Virus record (IMG/VR): IMGVR_UViG_3300020220_003517
Span: 1-64,000 of that record
Source: a virus
Reading direction: 5' to 3' (one strand)
Length of the DNA: 64,000 nucleotides
The notes under the pieces were generated by a model, which did no database searches, had not been told where the DNA came from, and saw only the letters and a list, made by a program, of their open reading frames with translations. The position numbers were made by a program, and so were the translations under genes. This document shows positions 32,148-41,905 of the stretch, piece by piece; position 1 is the stretch's first letter; the number at the start of each line of letters is the position of its first letter.

Positions 32148-33161
32148 AGTTTTACGAATTCTTTCCAGTTCTTCAAGAAGTTCATCTCGCTGTTTAACAG
32201 AAACCCAATCATAGTTACCACCTTCAAGCGTAGCGATAGGAATAACATAGTAGTGGTTATTACTTTCGTTCTTAACGGTTGCTATCGGTAAGAAGGTATA
32301 TCTTATATTTGAAAACCCATCACAAGACATTATCATAATGCACCCGCAGTTAGTAGTATAATGAGGAGGGTTCCACATGGTAGAAAAGAAATTTCCAAGT
32401 GAATAGACAATGATCTTTCCCTCTTCAAGAATTTCTGCACCTTGAAAGTAATGCGGATGTCCACCAATAACTACGTCAGCGCCAAAATTACTTACGGAAG
32501 CCAAGAACTCTCGTTGCTCGCTGGTGCTTGTTCGTTCGAGTTCTCTTGCATTACTTTTTCTAGATGATTGATGGACTCCAACAAAGACAAGTTCAGATCT
32601 CTCCTTCGCCAGATTAATCGTTTCCTGAGCTTGGGTTTTAGAGTAAAAATTGATGAGGTTTGTTGGTGTTTCTGGGGTATTAATTCCTTTGTAAATTGGG
32701 TCTTTCTTCGTTTCATTAATAAATTGTGTATAGTTTAGAAAAGATAATTTATGACCTTTTAAGTCAGCATCGAATGTTCTGCGAATTTTTGGTAAAGGAT
32801 TAGTTCCTACGTAATTTATACCAAATTCATCCAGTATTTCAATAGTCCTTTCAACTCCTTTTGTTCCAAAATCATAGCAGTGGTTGTTCGCAGTAAACAC
32901 AAGATTCACAAAACTACTTAGGTCATCCGCTAACAGATCATTCGTTGAAAATTTAGGATAACTGCTCGTTTCTCCACTAAAAGTTGTTTCAAGATTTCCT
33001 ACAACATAATCAGTGGAATACAGAAACGGCTTTATGAATTGGAATGGTTCATCATTGACAACTGACATAAGTGCGGAGTCTTCACACATTATGTCTCCAA
33101 GAAAAGCTATCTTAAAGACGCCTTTTTCTTTGCTGAACTTATCGAACGGTAAAACGTGCAT
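32097..33161 (-). CDS. CapA-like metallophosphatase (PGA_cap family)
   Basis: This 354-residue leftward protein has the PGA_cap pattern: FLGDIMCED, VGNLETTFSG, FTANNHCYDFGTKGVERTIEIL, VFVGVHQ, and VVIGGHPHYFQGAEIL with metal-binding His. The family includes CapA of poly-gamma-glutamate synthesis and related calcineurin-like phosphoesterases. In a phage it may modify cell-surface polymers or act on nucleotides. It heads the end of the leftward block of leader-bearing genes, overlapping the next by one nucleotide. Confidence 0.82.
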   Translation of the reverse strand: MHVLPFDKFSKEKGVFKIAFLGDIMCEDSALMSVVNDEPFQFIKPFLYSTDYVVGNLETTFSGETSSYPKFSTNDLLADDLSSFVNLVFTANNHCYDFGTKGVERTIEILDEFGINYVGTNPLPKIRRTFDADLKGHKLSFLNYTQFINETKKDPIYKGINTPETPTNLINFYSKTQAQETINLAKERSELVFVGVHQSSRKSNARELERTSTSEQREFLASVSNFGADVVIGGHPHYFQGAEILEEGKIIVYSLGNFFSTMWNPPHYTTNCGCIMIMSCDGFSNIRYTFLPIATVKNESNNHYYVIPIATLEGGNYDWVSVKQRDELLEELERIRKTLRDCSLIEEELPIHFF

Positions 33162-33460
33162 TAGTTTTCGTCCTTTAACATTCCGCCAGTTTTCATATCT
33201 CCTTGAACTGGTACTTCAATTTTCTTCTTGCCGCCTTCGCCTTTCATATAACCAAGAATAGCTTCCATGTTGTGTTCAGCGATAGTTATCTTGTCTTGCA
33301 CCCAGGCCTCAAGATCTTGGTCGTCGGTAACAAGGGATTTGATTTCTTCAGCGCTCTTTATGATTGTATCAAGAGATACTTTATACATTTTGCCTTCTGC
33401 TTCTTCATTGGTTTTGGTAGAATCACCAAGAAAGTCTTCAAACGTTTTAATGTTTTTCAT
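33161..33460 (-). CDS. putative internal head protein with leader variant FLGD
   Basis: The start at 33460 gives MKNIKTFEDFLGD|S and a 99-residue acidic/basic helical protein. The L-x-D in place of L-x-E may weaken or alter cleavage. It is the third of four consecutive leftward genes with the same leader. Confidence 0.68.
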   Translation of the reverse strand: MKNIKTFEDFLGDSTKTNEEAEGKMYKVSLDTIIKSAEEIKSLVTDDQDLEAWVQDKITIAEHNMEAILGYMKGEGGKKKIEVPVQGDMKTGGMLKDEN

Positions 33461-33485
33461 ATTAATTCTTTTTTTAGTACCTACT

Positions 33486-33797
33486 TCAAGACTCTTGCGC
33501 AATCATTGCAGTGATGATGTTTCCGTTAATAGTCTTAAACTGTTTCCAATAACGGATTGCCAAATCACCGATATGTTTTTCTGATGGTTTAGACACACGG
33601 TCCCCGCCGTCTGCTTCTGCTGCTTTGTTCCATGCAGCAATAGAATCGTCAACACACTTAATAACGTGTGACATATCTGTGCAAGGCTCGCTCATCCAGG
33701 CTTCTGCTTGTCCAGAAGTGTCTTCCGCGTAGTCAGACCAGTATGCAAGGCCGTTTGCCTCATTGAGGAAGTTTTCAAAGGTTTTTAGGTGTTTCAT
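33486..33797 (-). CDS. putative internal head protein with capsid-targeting leader
   Basis: The start at 33797 gives MKHLKTFENFLNE|A, matching the consensus leader exactly; an upstream ATG would add nine residues before it. The 103-residue protein has two Cys in the mature part and no known domain. Confidence 0.72.
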   Translation of the reverse strand: MKHLKTFENFLNEANGLAYWSDYAEDTSGQAEAWMSEPCTDMSHVIKCVDDSIAAWNKAAEADGGDRVSKPSEKHIGDLAIRYWKQFKTINGNIITAMIAQES

Positions 33798-33811
33798 CTT
33801 ATTATGTTTTT

Positions 33812-34153
33812 TTATAGTGCCCATCCCATGCTTGCACCGTGTGAACCATAGAAATCATCGACTGCGCTGAAAACGAAAGTTAGACCTGAGTTATCTTTTC
33901 CAGGTTTAAGCAGTAGAACTTCCGAGCCGTGCGGGTCTGTAGTCCACTCGTACTTTACACGGGCTGCGCCCTTTTCACTTTTAATTGCTTTTTCAATTGC
34001 ATCTTTATCTACACCTTTATCAAAGGAGATCTGGAATTCATCTTGGTACGGCTTATCAAAAGGAGGAAGGATAAAGTTGATATTCTTTAGTTTAGATGTA
34101 TCAAAAGCCAGGGCTTCATTTAAGAAGTTTTCAAATGTGTGTATGTGCTTCAT
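33812..34153 (-). CDS. putative internal head protein with capsid-targeting leader
   Basis: This 113-residue protein begins MKHIHTFENFLNE|A. The mature part is a small alpha/beta fold (NINFILPPFDKPYQDEF) of unknown function. It lies 14 nt after the neighbouring gene. Confidence 0.73.
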   Translation of the reverse strand: MKHIHTFENFLNEALAFDTSKLKNINFILPPFDKPYQDEFQISFDKGVDKDAIEKAIKSEKGAARVKYEWTTDPHGSEVLLLKPGKDNSGLTFVFSAVDDFYGSHGASMGWAL

Positions 34154-34168
34154 TATGTTAGAATTTTT

Positions 34169-34390
34169 TTAGATATCTGCTCCACCGTCTGAAGCAACGG
34201 AATCATCGGATGCGACGTCGTCATCGTCGTCATCGTCGTCATCGCTAACTTCTGCTGCATCGATTTCTTCTTCTTTTTCTTCTTCTTGTTCACCGCCAGC
34301 TTCAGCACGAAGATTCTTCTTAACAAGATCTTTTTCCAATTCATCAGCTTCTACCAAAAAGTCGGAAAAATTTAATACTCTTCTATTCAT
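34169..34390 (-). CDS. acidic prohead-core-like protein (gp67-type candidate)
   Basis: This 73-residue protein starts MNRRVLNFSDFLVE|A and then becomes a mainly Asp/Glu tail including a nine-Asp run. T4 prohead core protein gp67 is likewise short, has an FLIE cut site and an acidic Asp/Glu tail. The function as an internal core or scaffold component is inferred. The acidic run is encoded by a repeated GTCGTCATC unit at 34217-34244. Confidence 0.66.
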   Translation of the reverse strand: MNRRVLNFSDFLVEADELEKDLVKKNLRAEAGGEQEEEKEEEIDAAEVSDDDDDDDDDVASDDSVASDGGADI

Positions 34391-34408
34391 AGTTTGTCTG
34401 TATTTTAG

Positions 34409-34417
34409 ACTATATAT
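34409..34417 (-). promoter_or_regulatory. ATATATAGT box, leftward
   Basis: Read leftward, this variant of the recurrent box lies 18 nt before the ATG at 34390, the first gene of the leftward block. Confidence 0.38.
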
Positions 34418-34445
34418 TCATGGTTAAGAATTGTATATGAAGGTG

Positions 34446-34454
34446 ATATATACC
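34446..34454 (+). promoter_or_regulatory. ATATATACC box for the baseplate block
   Basis: This copy lies 17 nt before the ATG at 34472, directly divergent from the leftward box at 34409. A back-to-back pair fits two divergent late units. Confidence 0.42.
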
Positions 34455-34471
34455 TAAAATAAGTGTAATAA

Positions 34472-36754
34472 ATGGGTAACGGAAAAAAATCGAAAGGGCC
34501 TACGGGGAAAGCAAATGGGACTCCGAGAGACTCTGGACTTTCCGGAGGCTCACCACCGTATAGCGGGCCAAAAGACCCACCGTATAAAGTTGCTGTTAAG
34601 TCTGTCGGTCCCGACGTATACACTATGAAGTTGGGTCCAGACGGTCCACTGGTTGAAACCCAGCCAAATGGAGCAACCGGGCAAGCAGGGTGGGTTTTGA
34701 ATTATGGACTTACTTTTGATGACGCTTATAGCAAACTTGAAGCTGTATATGGGACAGGAACAGTTTATCCGCCACAGCCTGCGGCGGGTGAAGAGGGCAC
34801 AGAACCCAGTACAAACGACGGAAGTGCTCCAGGTTTAACAGGAGGCCCAAATACTACTTTACCTTTTGACCCTCGCTTAATTTTTAATGTAGCTGATGAC
34901 GGTTCTGTTGTTTACAGCTTTTGCACATCCGAAGATATTCAATCGACTTTAACCGAAGGTTTCGTAGTATCTGTGCCAAGTGCAACGGCCGGAAACACCG
35001 GACCTGTTAGTGCATCAAATCCTGAGGTGACTCCAAAGCAAATGAAAGATCTGGCACCTGAACATTGGGGTGTACCTTCATTAATGAACTACAATGCTTA
35101 CATTAATTTGCAGGCTGCTGCTGGTAAATTAGGAAATAAGTATTTGATAGATCGTGAAAATCAGCCGCGTTTTTATGACGTAACAGCAAATGTGCAAAAT
35201 CCTAATTCAGGATCTACAGGTAGTGGTGCTGTTTCAGGATTAACAACTGACCTAACAGTTTCACAACTTGTTGAATGGTGTGAAAGACCAGGTAATACAA
35301 AATTTCCATACCGATACCAAGACTTTGTTTTCTTAAAGTATTGGAAAAAGATCCCTCTTAACTATATGATTACTTTGCGTCGTTATACATTTCCTTGTAT
35401 TGACAACGTTTCATCGGTATCTGAAGCAAAAGGAGAGATACCAAAGGACAAAATAACGCCAGCTGCTACAGCTATAACTTTTTTAGGCGAGGACCCTGGA
35501 AATAAAATATCAACTATACTTGGGCCTATCAGCGCTGGTCTTAAATGGAAAGAAGTTAAAGCAGATGTTTGGGAAGTTAGCTTTAGCGGGTCCCCAGGAA
35601 CAGCAAATGGTCCCGCTCCGGGTTTAGCTACCGTTCTTGGTTACTTAGCGGGTGGTGCCAATGCAGCCAAACCTTCTGTAGGTGGTGGGCCACCGCCTGA
35701 TCCGTACAACAACGGCCCTTATGCTAACAAAATACTTGGTCCTGTTACCGTGATTGATAGCACAAAGGCTCGTGAGCGAGGTATTACATTCAAACACGAG
35801 ATTAAGTTACAGTTTGAGTATGTCGCAAGAAGTATTGGAGGTATAAACTCCAAAGCAGCTATACTTGACATACTTGGAAATTTAATGTTACTTACATATA
35901 ATGAAGCAACTTTCTGGGGTGGTATGAACCGCTATATGCCAGCGGCTGCTCAAGGTGGTATTCCTCCTTTTTTAGGAGGAAGCGAAGGTAGAGATGCCTG
36001 GATGAGAGGTGACGTTGACGGATTCTTTAATGCGCTTGGTAAACAATTTGCTAAAGCGATAGAAAATGTGGGTGAAATGTTTCAAAAATTCTTTGATGAT
36101 CCTATTGGTGGACTAAAATCAATCGCAGCAGGAGCGCTGAGTGGACACATGTTAATGAATACTACTTCGGGATCAGGATTCATGCAGGGAATGCACTCCC
36201 TCTTAACGGGTAATCCTGTTGGAGAATGGCACTTAACTGTAGGTAATCCTCTTAACCCGATGATGATGGTTGGTAATCTTATCTGTACGGGTATAGAAAT
36301 CAGTTTTAACGAAGAGCTTGGCCCAGATGATTTTCCTACTGAGTTAAAAGCAACAATTTCACTTGAACACGGAATGCCCAGAGATAGAGCTGGTATAGAA
36401 TCTATGTTTAACAAAGGATCGGGTAGAATTTATTCAGTTCCTAAAGGATATGAAAATAGTTTTTCATCATTTAATCAGAGTGCTGTTGATTCTTCTACAG
36501 GCGGTTCAACAACTGGTCCTAACCCTTGGGGAGAAAGCAGTGGAATTAAGAAAAACAGTAACGGGAAAGGCAGGGGTGGAGCTAAAGGATACTATAATGG
36601 TGGAAGAAGCGGGTATTCAGGAAAAAACCCACTCCTTGGAGATCCACGCGAAATTGACAACATTATAGGATACTATAAGCAATCAGTAATACCAAGGTTA
36701 AAAAATACATATAACGCAACTGTCGCAGCTGGTGTAAAATGGATGTCAAAATAA
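34472..36754 (+). CDS. large virion protein, probably baseplate or tail associated
   Basis: This 760-residue protein starts with a Gly/Pro/Ser-rich disordered region (about residues 1-130), then has FVFLKYWKKIPLNYMITLRRY, KHEIKLQFEYVARSIGGINSK, and VGEWHLTVGNPLNPMMMVG, followed by a Gly-rich C-terminus. I recall similar segments in large structural proteins of T4-like phages but cannot assign it. It heads the baseplate operon just before the gp53-like gene. Confidence 0.6.
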   Translation: MGNGKKSKGPTGKANGTPRDSGLSGGSPPYSGPKDPPYKVAVKSVGPDVYTMKLGPDGPLVETQPNGATGQAGWVLNYGLTFDDAYSKLEAVYGTGTVYPPQPAAGEEGTEPSTNDGSAPGLTGGPNTTLPFDPRLIFNVADDGSVVYSFCTSEDIQSTLTEGFVVSVPSATAGNTGPVSASNPEVTPKQMKDLAPEHWGVPSLMNYNAYINLQAAAGKLGNKYLIDRENQPRFYDVTANVQNPNSGSTGSGAVSGLTTDLTVSQLVEWCERPGNTKFPYRYQDFVFLKYWKKIPLNYMITLRRYTFPCIDNVSSVSEAKGEIPKDKITPAATAITFLGEDPGNKISTILGPISAGLKWKEVKADVWEVSFSGSPGTANGPAPGLATVLGYLAGGANAAKPSVGGGPPPDPYNNGPYANKILGPVTVIDSTKARERGITFKHEIKLQFEYVARSIGGINSKAAILDILGNLMLLTYNEATFWGGMNRYMPAAAQGGIPPFLGGSEGRDAWMRGDVDGFFNALGKQFAKAIENVGEMFQKFFDDPIGGLKSIAAGALSGHMLMNTTSGSGFMQGMHSLLTGNPVGEWHLTVGNPLNPMMMVGNLICTGIEISFNEELGPDDFPTELKATISLEHGMPRDRAGIESMFNKGSGRIYSVPKGYENSFSSFNQSAVDSSTGGSTTGPNPWGESSGIKKNSNGKGRGGAKGYYNGGRSGYSGKNPLLGDPREIDNIIGYYKQSVIPRLKNTYNATVAAGVKWMSK

Positions 36755-36765
36755 TTAAGTAGACT

Positions 36766-37389
36766 ATGCCGATTGAATTTAACGTAACACAGAATACTAA
36801 ACCCGAAATTAAAGACAAAAAAACAAATGAGTTTTATATTGACTTTATTCATAGAGACCTTAATGTTGACCCTTCAAACGGGCCAAAGGGTATAAAGTAC
36901 TACCTAGTTACTGATGAAACTGCAATGAGAATAGACTTAATATCCAAAGCAATGTACGGTAACATGGATATGATTGAAAAAATTCTTAAGTTTAATGACA
37001 TAAGTAACCCTCTTGCTATCAATACTGGTGATCTTCTTGTTATATATGACCCAATCAGTCTAAACAAAAACTTTAGAAATGAAGAAAACCAGGCAGAAAA
37101 AATTAAAGATGTTCGTAAACAATATCTTTCCCCTGAAAAAGGTTCCCAGCTTGACCCTAAACTTAAAGAGTTTGAAAAAAGAAATAAAAAACCTGGTGAA
37201 AAATCCGCGCAAGAAAATGCTTTACCTCCTAACTACGCTGACTTTGGGGATAAAGAAATACAATTAAGAAACGGTAAACTCTACTTCGGCCCTAATGTTA
37301 CAAAGAGCAAAGAAGCTTGTGAAGAACCAATTTCTAAAAGTGAATTCTTAGCAAGGCTAGTTAAAAACCGACTAAATAATAACAAGTAA
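36766..37389 (+). CDS. baseplate wedge protein with LysM-like domain (gp53-like)
   Basis: This 207-residue protein contains AMRIDLISKAMYGNMDMIEKIL followed by NPLAINTGDLLVIYDP, a LysM-type repeat as found in T4 baseplate wedge protein gp53. The C-terminal half is Lys-rich. It overlaps the next gene by one nucleotide, consistent with a baseplate assembly operon. Confidence 0.7.
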   Translation: MPIEFNVTQNTKPEIKDKKTNEFYIDFIHRDLNVDPSNGPKGIKYYLVTDETAMRIDLISKAMYGNMDMIEKILKFNDISNPLAINTGDLLVIYDPISLNKNFRNEENQAEKIKDVRKQYLSPEKGSQLDPKLKEFEKRNKKPGEKSAQENALPPNYADFGDKEIQLRNGKLYFGPNVTKSKEACEEPISKSEFLARLVKNRLNNNK

Positions 37390-38981
37390 TGGCAGATAAC
37401 TTTGTTAACCCGTTTTTTATTGAACCGCCGGAGAATCCTAATCAAATTAGAAACACTAATCAAGAAGAGTGCATAATTAGGTCTTTGCTAAAACCTACGA
37501 TAGAGGTTGATGATATGATAATTGAAGATGCATTCCAAGGAACTTCTGAAAATCTTTATGACCAAAAGGGTGTTGAATCTGGTTATCAAATTCAGAACGA
37601 TATAGGCACTTCATATCCGTTTATTATGATTAACGCGGTAGTTTTTAACACAGGTGACATTTACGATTTTGAGATAGATTCAACAGGATTCTTGCCTGCT
37701 CTTAGATTAGAAATTGTATTAGACTCGACTAAAACAGGTTTTAAGTTTACATCTGTGCCAAAAGACGGTGATTTAGTTAATGTTTTTATTAGAGCCAAGT
37801 CTGACGCATTTAAGCCTATCAGAAATGATTTCTTAATAACACGAGTTGATATATCGCCAGGTGTGTCACAAGGGCAAGGTGGGACACTTACTATCTTTGG
37901 CGAACTTTTCGTTCCGCATATACACGATGAAGTGTTAAAGTCATATAGTGGAACAACCTTTGAAGTTTTACAAAAAGTTGCAGGAGACTTGGGGTTAGGT
38001 TTTGCTACCAACGAATCTTTTACTAATGATTCACAAGTCTGGCTATGCACAGGTGATACATTGCATAATTTCATTAAGCATGTTGCCAACCACGCTTGGA
38101 AAAATGAACAATCTTTTTACAAGGTCTTTATTGATAACTATTATCACTTAAACTTTGTAAATGTTAACCCACAGGTTGCTGGTGATGGTAAGATTGAAGT
38201 TGCTCTTTTAGACGTAACACAATTTAGGGATTTGTATAATGATAAAGATAACATGGTAGAAAATTCTCAGACAACTACAGCCAAAATGTTAACTGACATA
38301 CAATCTTTAAGAGACACAAACATGTTCATAAAACAGTATGGCGTTGAGAATAATTCATCAGCGGTTTCTAAGAAGTGGGGTTACAAAAGTTTTTCGCAAA
38401 TCTTTGACTATCAAAGTTTGCAGTTTTGGAACATATTTGTTGATCCGCTAGTTACCGAAGGCGCGAATGAAAAAAAGATATTGCTAAAGGGGCGGTCCTT
38501 TAAGAAATTACCGGACGGTACGTCCGAAGAAACATATTGGAAAACACAATATAAGAGGTATTGGCAAGGTATTCAATATGAAGATGTTCATGACAAGTAC
38601 TACTATTCAGAACTATGGAATACTCGTAATAACGAAGAGCTAGAAAAATTGTATTTGATAGCTCACGTAGAACGCTGGAACCCAAACATATATCGTGGAG
38701 AAAAGATACCTGTTCTTGTTTACTCACAAGACAACGTAAACGCAAGAAGGCAGAATGCTACCCCTAACGAAGTCTCCGATGTAATGGATGTCGGTTCTGA
38801 GGCAAACATGGTTGCCAATCAGATTTACAGCGGTTTTTACATGGTAGACGGCATAAAGATTACATATTCAATGTTACCTACTTCAACTAACTTCATATCC
38901 AATAATAAAGCTATCGTCCCATCTTACACCGAGATCTTTTACTTAAAGAGAAGAGAATGGCCAGTACCTGGAACAGGTTAA
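37389..38981 (+). CDS. baseplate hub protein (gp27/gpD-like)
   Basis: This 530-residue protein resembles hub proteins with the two-barrel fold of gp27/gpD. A segment near residue 200 (GTTFEVLQKVAGDLGLGFATNESFTNDS) is the conserved hub helix and loop, followed by WLCTGDTLHNFIKHV. It precedes a probable gp5-like spike gene, matching the usual hub order. Hub proteins form the trimeric centre of the baseplate. Confidence 0.72.
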   Translation: MADNFVNPFFIEPPENPNQIRNTNQEECIIRSLLKPTIEVDDMIIEDAFQGTSENLYDQKGVESGYQIQNDIGTSYPFIMINAVVFNTGDIYDFEIDSTGFLPALRLEIVLDSTKTGFKFTSVPKDGDLVNVFIRAKSDAFKPIRNDFLITRVDISPGVSQGQGGTLTIFGELFVPHIHDEVLKSYSGTTFEVLQKVAGDLGLGFATNESFTNDSQVWLCTGDTLHNFIKHVANHAWKNEQSFYKVFIDNYYHLNFVNVNPQVAGDGKIEVALLDVTQFRDLYNDKDNMVENSQTTTAKMLTDIQSLRDTNMFIKQYGVENNSSAVSKKWGYKSFSQIFDYQSLQFWNIFVDPLVTEGANEKKILLKGRSFKKLPDGTSEETYWKTQYKRYWQGIQYEDVHDKYYYSELWNTRNNEELEKLYLIAHVERWNPNIYRGEKIPVLVYSQDNVNARRQNATPNEVSDVMDVGSEANMVANQIYSGFYMVDGIKITYSMLPTSTNFISNNKAIVPSYTEIFYLKRREWPVPGTG

Positions 38982-38982
38982 A

Positions 38983-38991
38983 ATATATACT
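38983..38991 (+). promoter_or_regulatory. ATATATACT box
   Basis: An exact copy of the recurrent box ends 3 nt before the ATG at 38995, inside the baseplate operon. Confidence 0.35.
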
Positions 38992-38994
38992 AAT

Positions 38995-41040
38995 ATGTAC
39001 TACACTAACAAAATTACAAAAGGGTTTTTAACTGGCGGGGGCCAGTGGTTACCATCTCCATCTCGCCCCGAAAAATTTGATGAGGAGATTAGTAGATGGC
39101 AAGACTACGAAGACCCTACTTACATGGGCTTCTACTTTAGAATTATCCCAGACGGATATTATGATCCAACTAACATGGACATGGATGTAATGCCGATGGG
39201 CTTATTTATGAAGTATGATGAAAATTACAATAAGGCCAATGATACGGAGAAAGGCCTTGGTGATGGGTATACAAACTTACCTGATGGCGCTGAAAGCTTT
39301 TTAAGAAGGCGAGGCGAGTATTACCGCGCTGGCATGATTCGAGAATTTAGAGAGGGTTTTATGAAAGTATCCACATACGAGCCATGGACATTCGAAAAAG
39401 TTGAAGGATTAGCTGACTTATGGAGAGTTGACCCAAAAAACCCTTATCGCGCAAAAGAAAAGAAAATTATATTTGATTGCCATGAAAGCATTTCAATGAA
39501 GATGACGTATCTTATTGATTGTTATCGAAAAGCTTCATATGATTTCTCTAACATGCGTCATATGTTACCCGATAACCAAAGATACTTTTCAATGGACTTG
39601 TGGGTCACTGAAATACGCCATATTAAGCGTCCGAATACTGCGGCTGATCCTAAGGGGCTCTCACCAAATTCTTTTTTCAACACAGGTTCGTTTATTAGGT
39701 TCAGATTAGACTATTGTGAATTTGACTTTTTGACTGAAGAAACTGTAGGTTATTTGGCAGATGTCGCAAGATACGCGAGTGATAAACCAGCACACGTAAA
39801 AATACCAATTAAGATTGGAGCGATTCGTGAAGTCAATAACTATGGTATGATGGGTGGACTTATCGCAGACACTTTTTACAATTACCAGCGAGGAAAAGAC
39901 ACGATGTATTCATCATTTAATAAAACAACCAGCATACAGGGGGAACCAGAGGGAGATGGTGTAACAAGAGGTGACGATGTTGAAAAATTCTCGCGTGACT
40001 TACAAACTTTGTCTTATAATAACGTTGATGGCTTTAAAGATCTTAGATCACTGCTCTTTTCAGCTGCGACGCCGCCATTTTTTACGGCGGGGGAAACAGA
40101 ATGGAGAGAGGGGCAAAGCGTCGGGAAAAGGACAGAGGATAAACAATTTAGTTTTGGCGTGGGGAACAAAAATAATGGAACTGAAAACAAAGCACCAGGA
40201 AAACAAGGGTTTGAATCAAAAGTATATAATGCACAAGGCGAGCTGGTAGATAGAGTAAACACTTCACTTAATGCACAAAACATTCAGTTAGGTGGGGCAC
40301 CTGCACAAGAAACCAATCTTGCTGGAGAAAATGCATTAGGTGAAAATTTACTTGTACCACCATCTGGCACTTTGATAGAACGTAACTTAGGAAGCGTTGA
40401 TGTAGGATCAAGAGCTCGTGCATTGGCTGGAAATTTGCTTAGAGGCGCATTTCTTGGTAATGTTTATGGTTTATCTTTAACCACACTTGTAGGTGAACTA
40501 CAAGGGATTCTGAATAACCCCGTAGCCGCCCTGCAAGGTTTATTAAGTAAATTTGCAAAGTCCCCTAAAGAAGCTTCTACAATGGCGGATAACATTAACT
40601 TAGATGGTGCTGATATTGAACTTCTAAAAGGCTTTATTGGAGACATAAAAGAGATACAATCAGTAACAGCTGGTACATCTTTAGAGAATGCCACGCTTGG
40701 AGAACTTGTAAGATTAGAACCACCTAAAGCTACTACACCAAATCCTCGAAAAGAAGATTTGCTATCATCGGGTAAGACATCACTGTTACAGTCTGACCTT
40801 GGTAGAATCTTATTTGGTTCATCCCCAGTTGCTGCGCAAGCTGTAGCAAAAGCACAGCTTGAAGGACCTGTATCTACTATAGATGCTAGTCTTGATACCT
40901 CAATCGTTACTTTAGAAGGTGATAAGATTGATAGTGATTCAACTCCTAAACCAGCTAATGTTAACCTTGAAAGCCAAGGGTCATCTTTAAAATCTACTGG
41001 TTTAGGTAACATTGGTTTTTCTAATAAAAGTCGCAAATAA
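38995..41040 (+). CDS. virion protein, probably baseplate/tail
   Basis: This 681-residue protein has an N-terminal beta-rich part with many aromatic residues (YEDPTYMGFYFRIIPDGYYD) and a Gly/Ala/Asn-rich C-terminal third. It shows no sure homology. Its position between hub and spike candidates suggests a baseplate role. Confidence 0.6.
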   Translation: MYYTNKITKGFLTGGGQWLPSPSRPEKFDEEISRWQDYEDPTYMGFYFRIIPDGYYDPTNMDMDVMPMGLFMKYDENYNKANDTEKGLGDGYTNLPDGAESFLRRRGEYYRAGMIREFREGFMKVSTYEPWTFEKVEGLADLWRVDPKNPYRAKEKKIIFDCHESISMKMTYLIDCYRKASYDFSNMRHMLPDNQRYFSMDLWVTEIRHIKRPNTAADPKGLSPNSFFNTGSFIRFRLDYCEFDFLTEETVGYLADVARYASDKPAHVKIPIKIGAIREVNNYGMMGGLIADTFYNYQRGKDTMYSSFNKTTSIQGEPEGDGVTRGDDVEKFSRDLQTLSYNNVDGFKDLRSLLFSAATPPFFTAGETEWREGQSVGKRTEDKQFSFGVGNKNNGTENKAPGKQGFESKVYNAQGELVDRVNTSLNAQNIQLGGAPAQETNLAGENALGENLLVPPSGTLIERNLGSVDVGSRARALAGNLLRGAFLGNVYGLSLTTLVGELQGILNNPVAALQGLLSKFAKSPKEASTMADNINLDGADIELLKGFIGDIKEIQSVTAGTSLENATLGELVRLEPPKATTPNPRKEDLLSSGKTSLLQSDLGRILFGSSPVAAQAVAKAQLEGPVSTIDASLDTSIVTLEGDKIDSDSTPKPANVNLESQGSSLKSTGLGNIGFSNKSRK

Positions 41041-41071
41041 AATATAAAACTATTAAAGCTAAAAACTAAAA

Positions 41072-41905
41072 ATGGCAAGTACTCTTGAAAAAAGATATTT
41101 ATCCCAAGGTTCATTTGTAGGACGAGTAGTTGATAATGATGACCCAAATCGTGAAGGGCGTTGTAGAATCATGGTGTTTGGAGTCTTTGACTTTGAAGAA
41201 CCTGTATATGACAAAAACAATAAACCTATACCCGGGCAGACTAAAAGAACAGAATTGAAAAAAGAAGACATTCCGTGGGCGTATCCTAAAAATAACAATT
41301 TCTTTGCGGGTGGTGAAGGAGGGTTTGGTAATTTAAGTGTGCCTAAGATAGGAGCAATCGTATCAGTAAATTTTTGTGATGGTAACATTTATTCACCCGA
41401 GTATTCTTCTATCATAAACATAAACACTGATATGCAGGCTGCTATCAGCGCTTCATATCTAAACAGTCATGTGTTTGGCTGGGACCAAGATGAAGAGTTA
41501 AAAGTATACTACACACCAGATATCGGTATGGAGATATCTTTAAAAGATTCACATATAACGATAAACCCTGATACAAGTATAACTATAGAGCATTCGGGTA
41601 GTGAAAGCATAATTGAACTTGTAGGACCTAACATAAACATCACATGTAATTCAAGCATCAATCTAGCTTCTAACTCTCTAATCAGAGCAGAATCTACAGA
41701 AGTTGCCATGAATGGCTCAGCAGTTACAAAACTTGGGCCAGCTCCTACATATTCAGCCGTTCTTGCTGAACCGCTATGGGCATTTCTAAAATCTCTTGCT
41801 ACTGCGGTTGACGGCAAGTTGCCTTCAACCCCTGGAGTTTATAGTTCGCAGGCTTCTGCGTTTGAACAGTTGTCTACATCTAAAAACGTTAAAGTAAGTT
41901 CATAA
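41072..41905 (+). CDS. baseplate spike-like protein with N-terminal OB domain (gp5-like)
   Basis: This 277-residue protein begins with an OB-fold-like region (SFVGRVVDNDDPNREGRCRIMVFG) as in the N-terminus of gp5 and VgrG. Later strands (DSHITINPDTSITIEHSGS and similar) suggest the beta-helix spike. No lysozyme domain is present. It overlaps the next gene by one nucleotide. Confidence 0.72.
   Translation: MASTLEKRYLSQGSFVGRVVDNDDPNREGRCRIMVFGVFDFEEPVYDKNNKPIPGQTKRTELKKEDIPWAYPKNNNFFAGGEGGFGNLSVPKIGAIVSVNFCDGNIYSPEYSSIININTDMQAAISASYLNSHVFGWDQDEELKVYYTPDIGMEISLKDSHITINPDTSITIEHSGSESIIELVGPNINITCNSSINLASNSLIRAESTEVAMNGSAVTKLGPAPTYSAVLAEPLWAFLKSLATAVDGKLPSTPGVYSSQASAFEQLSTSKNVKVSS

Noticed and set aside
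40464-41388. Leftward frames across the junction of the 681-residue virion gene and the spike gene
   Set aside because: They run antisense to two supported genes and show only reversed codon bias.
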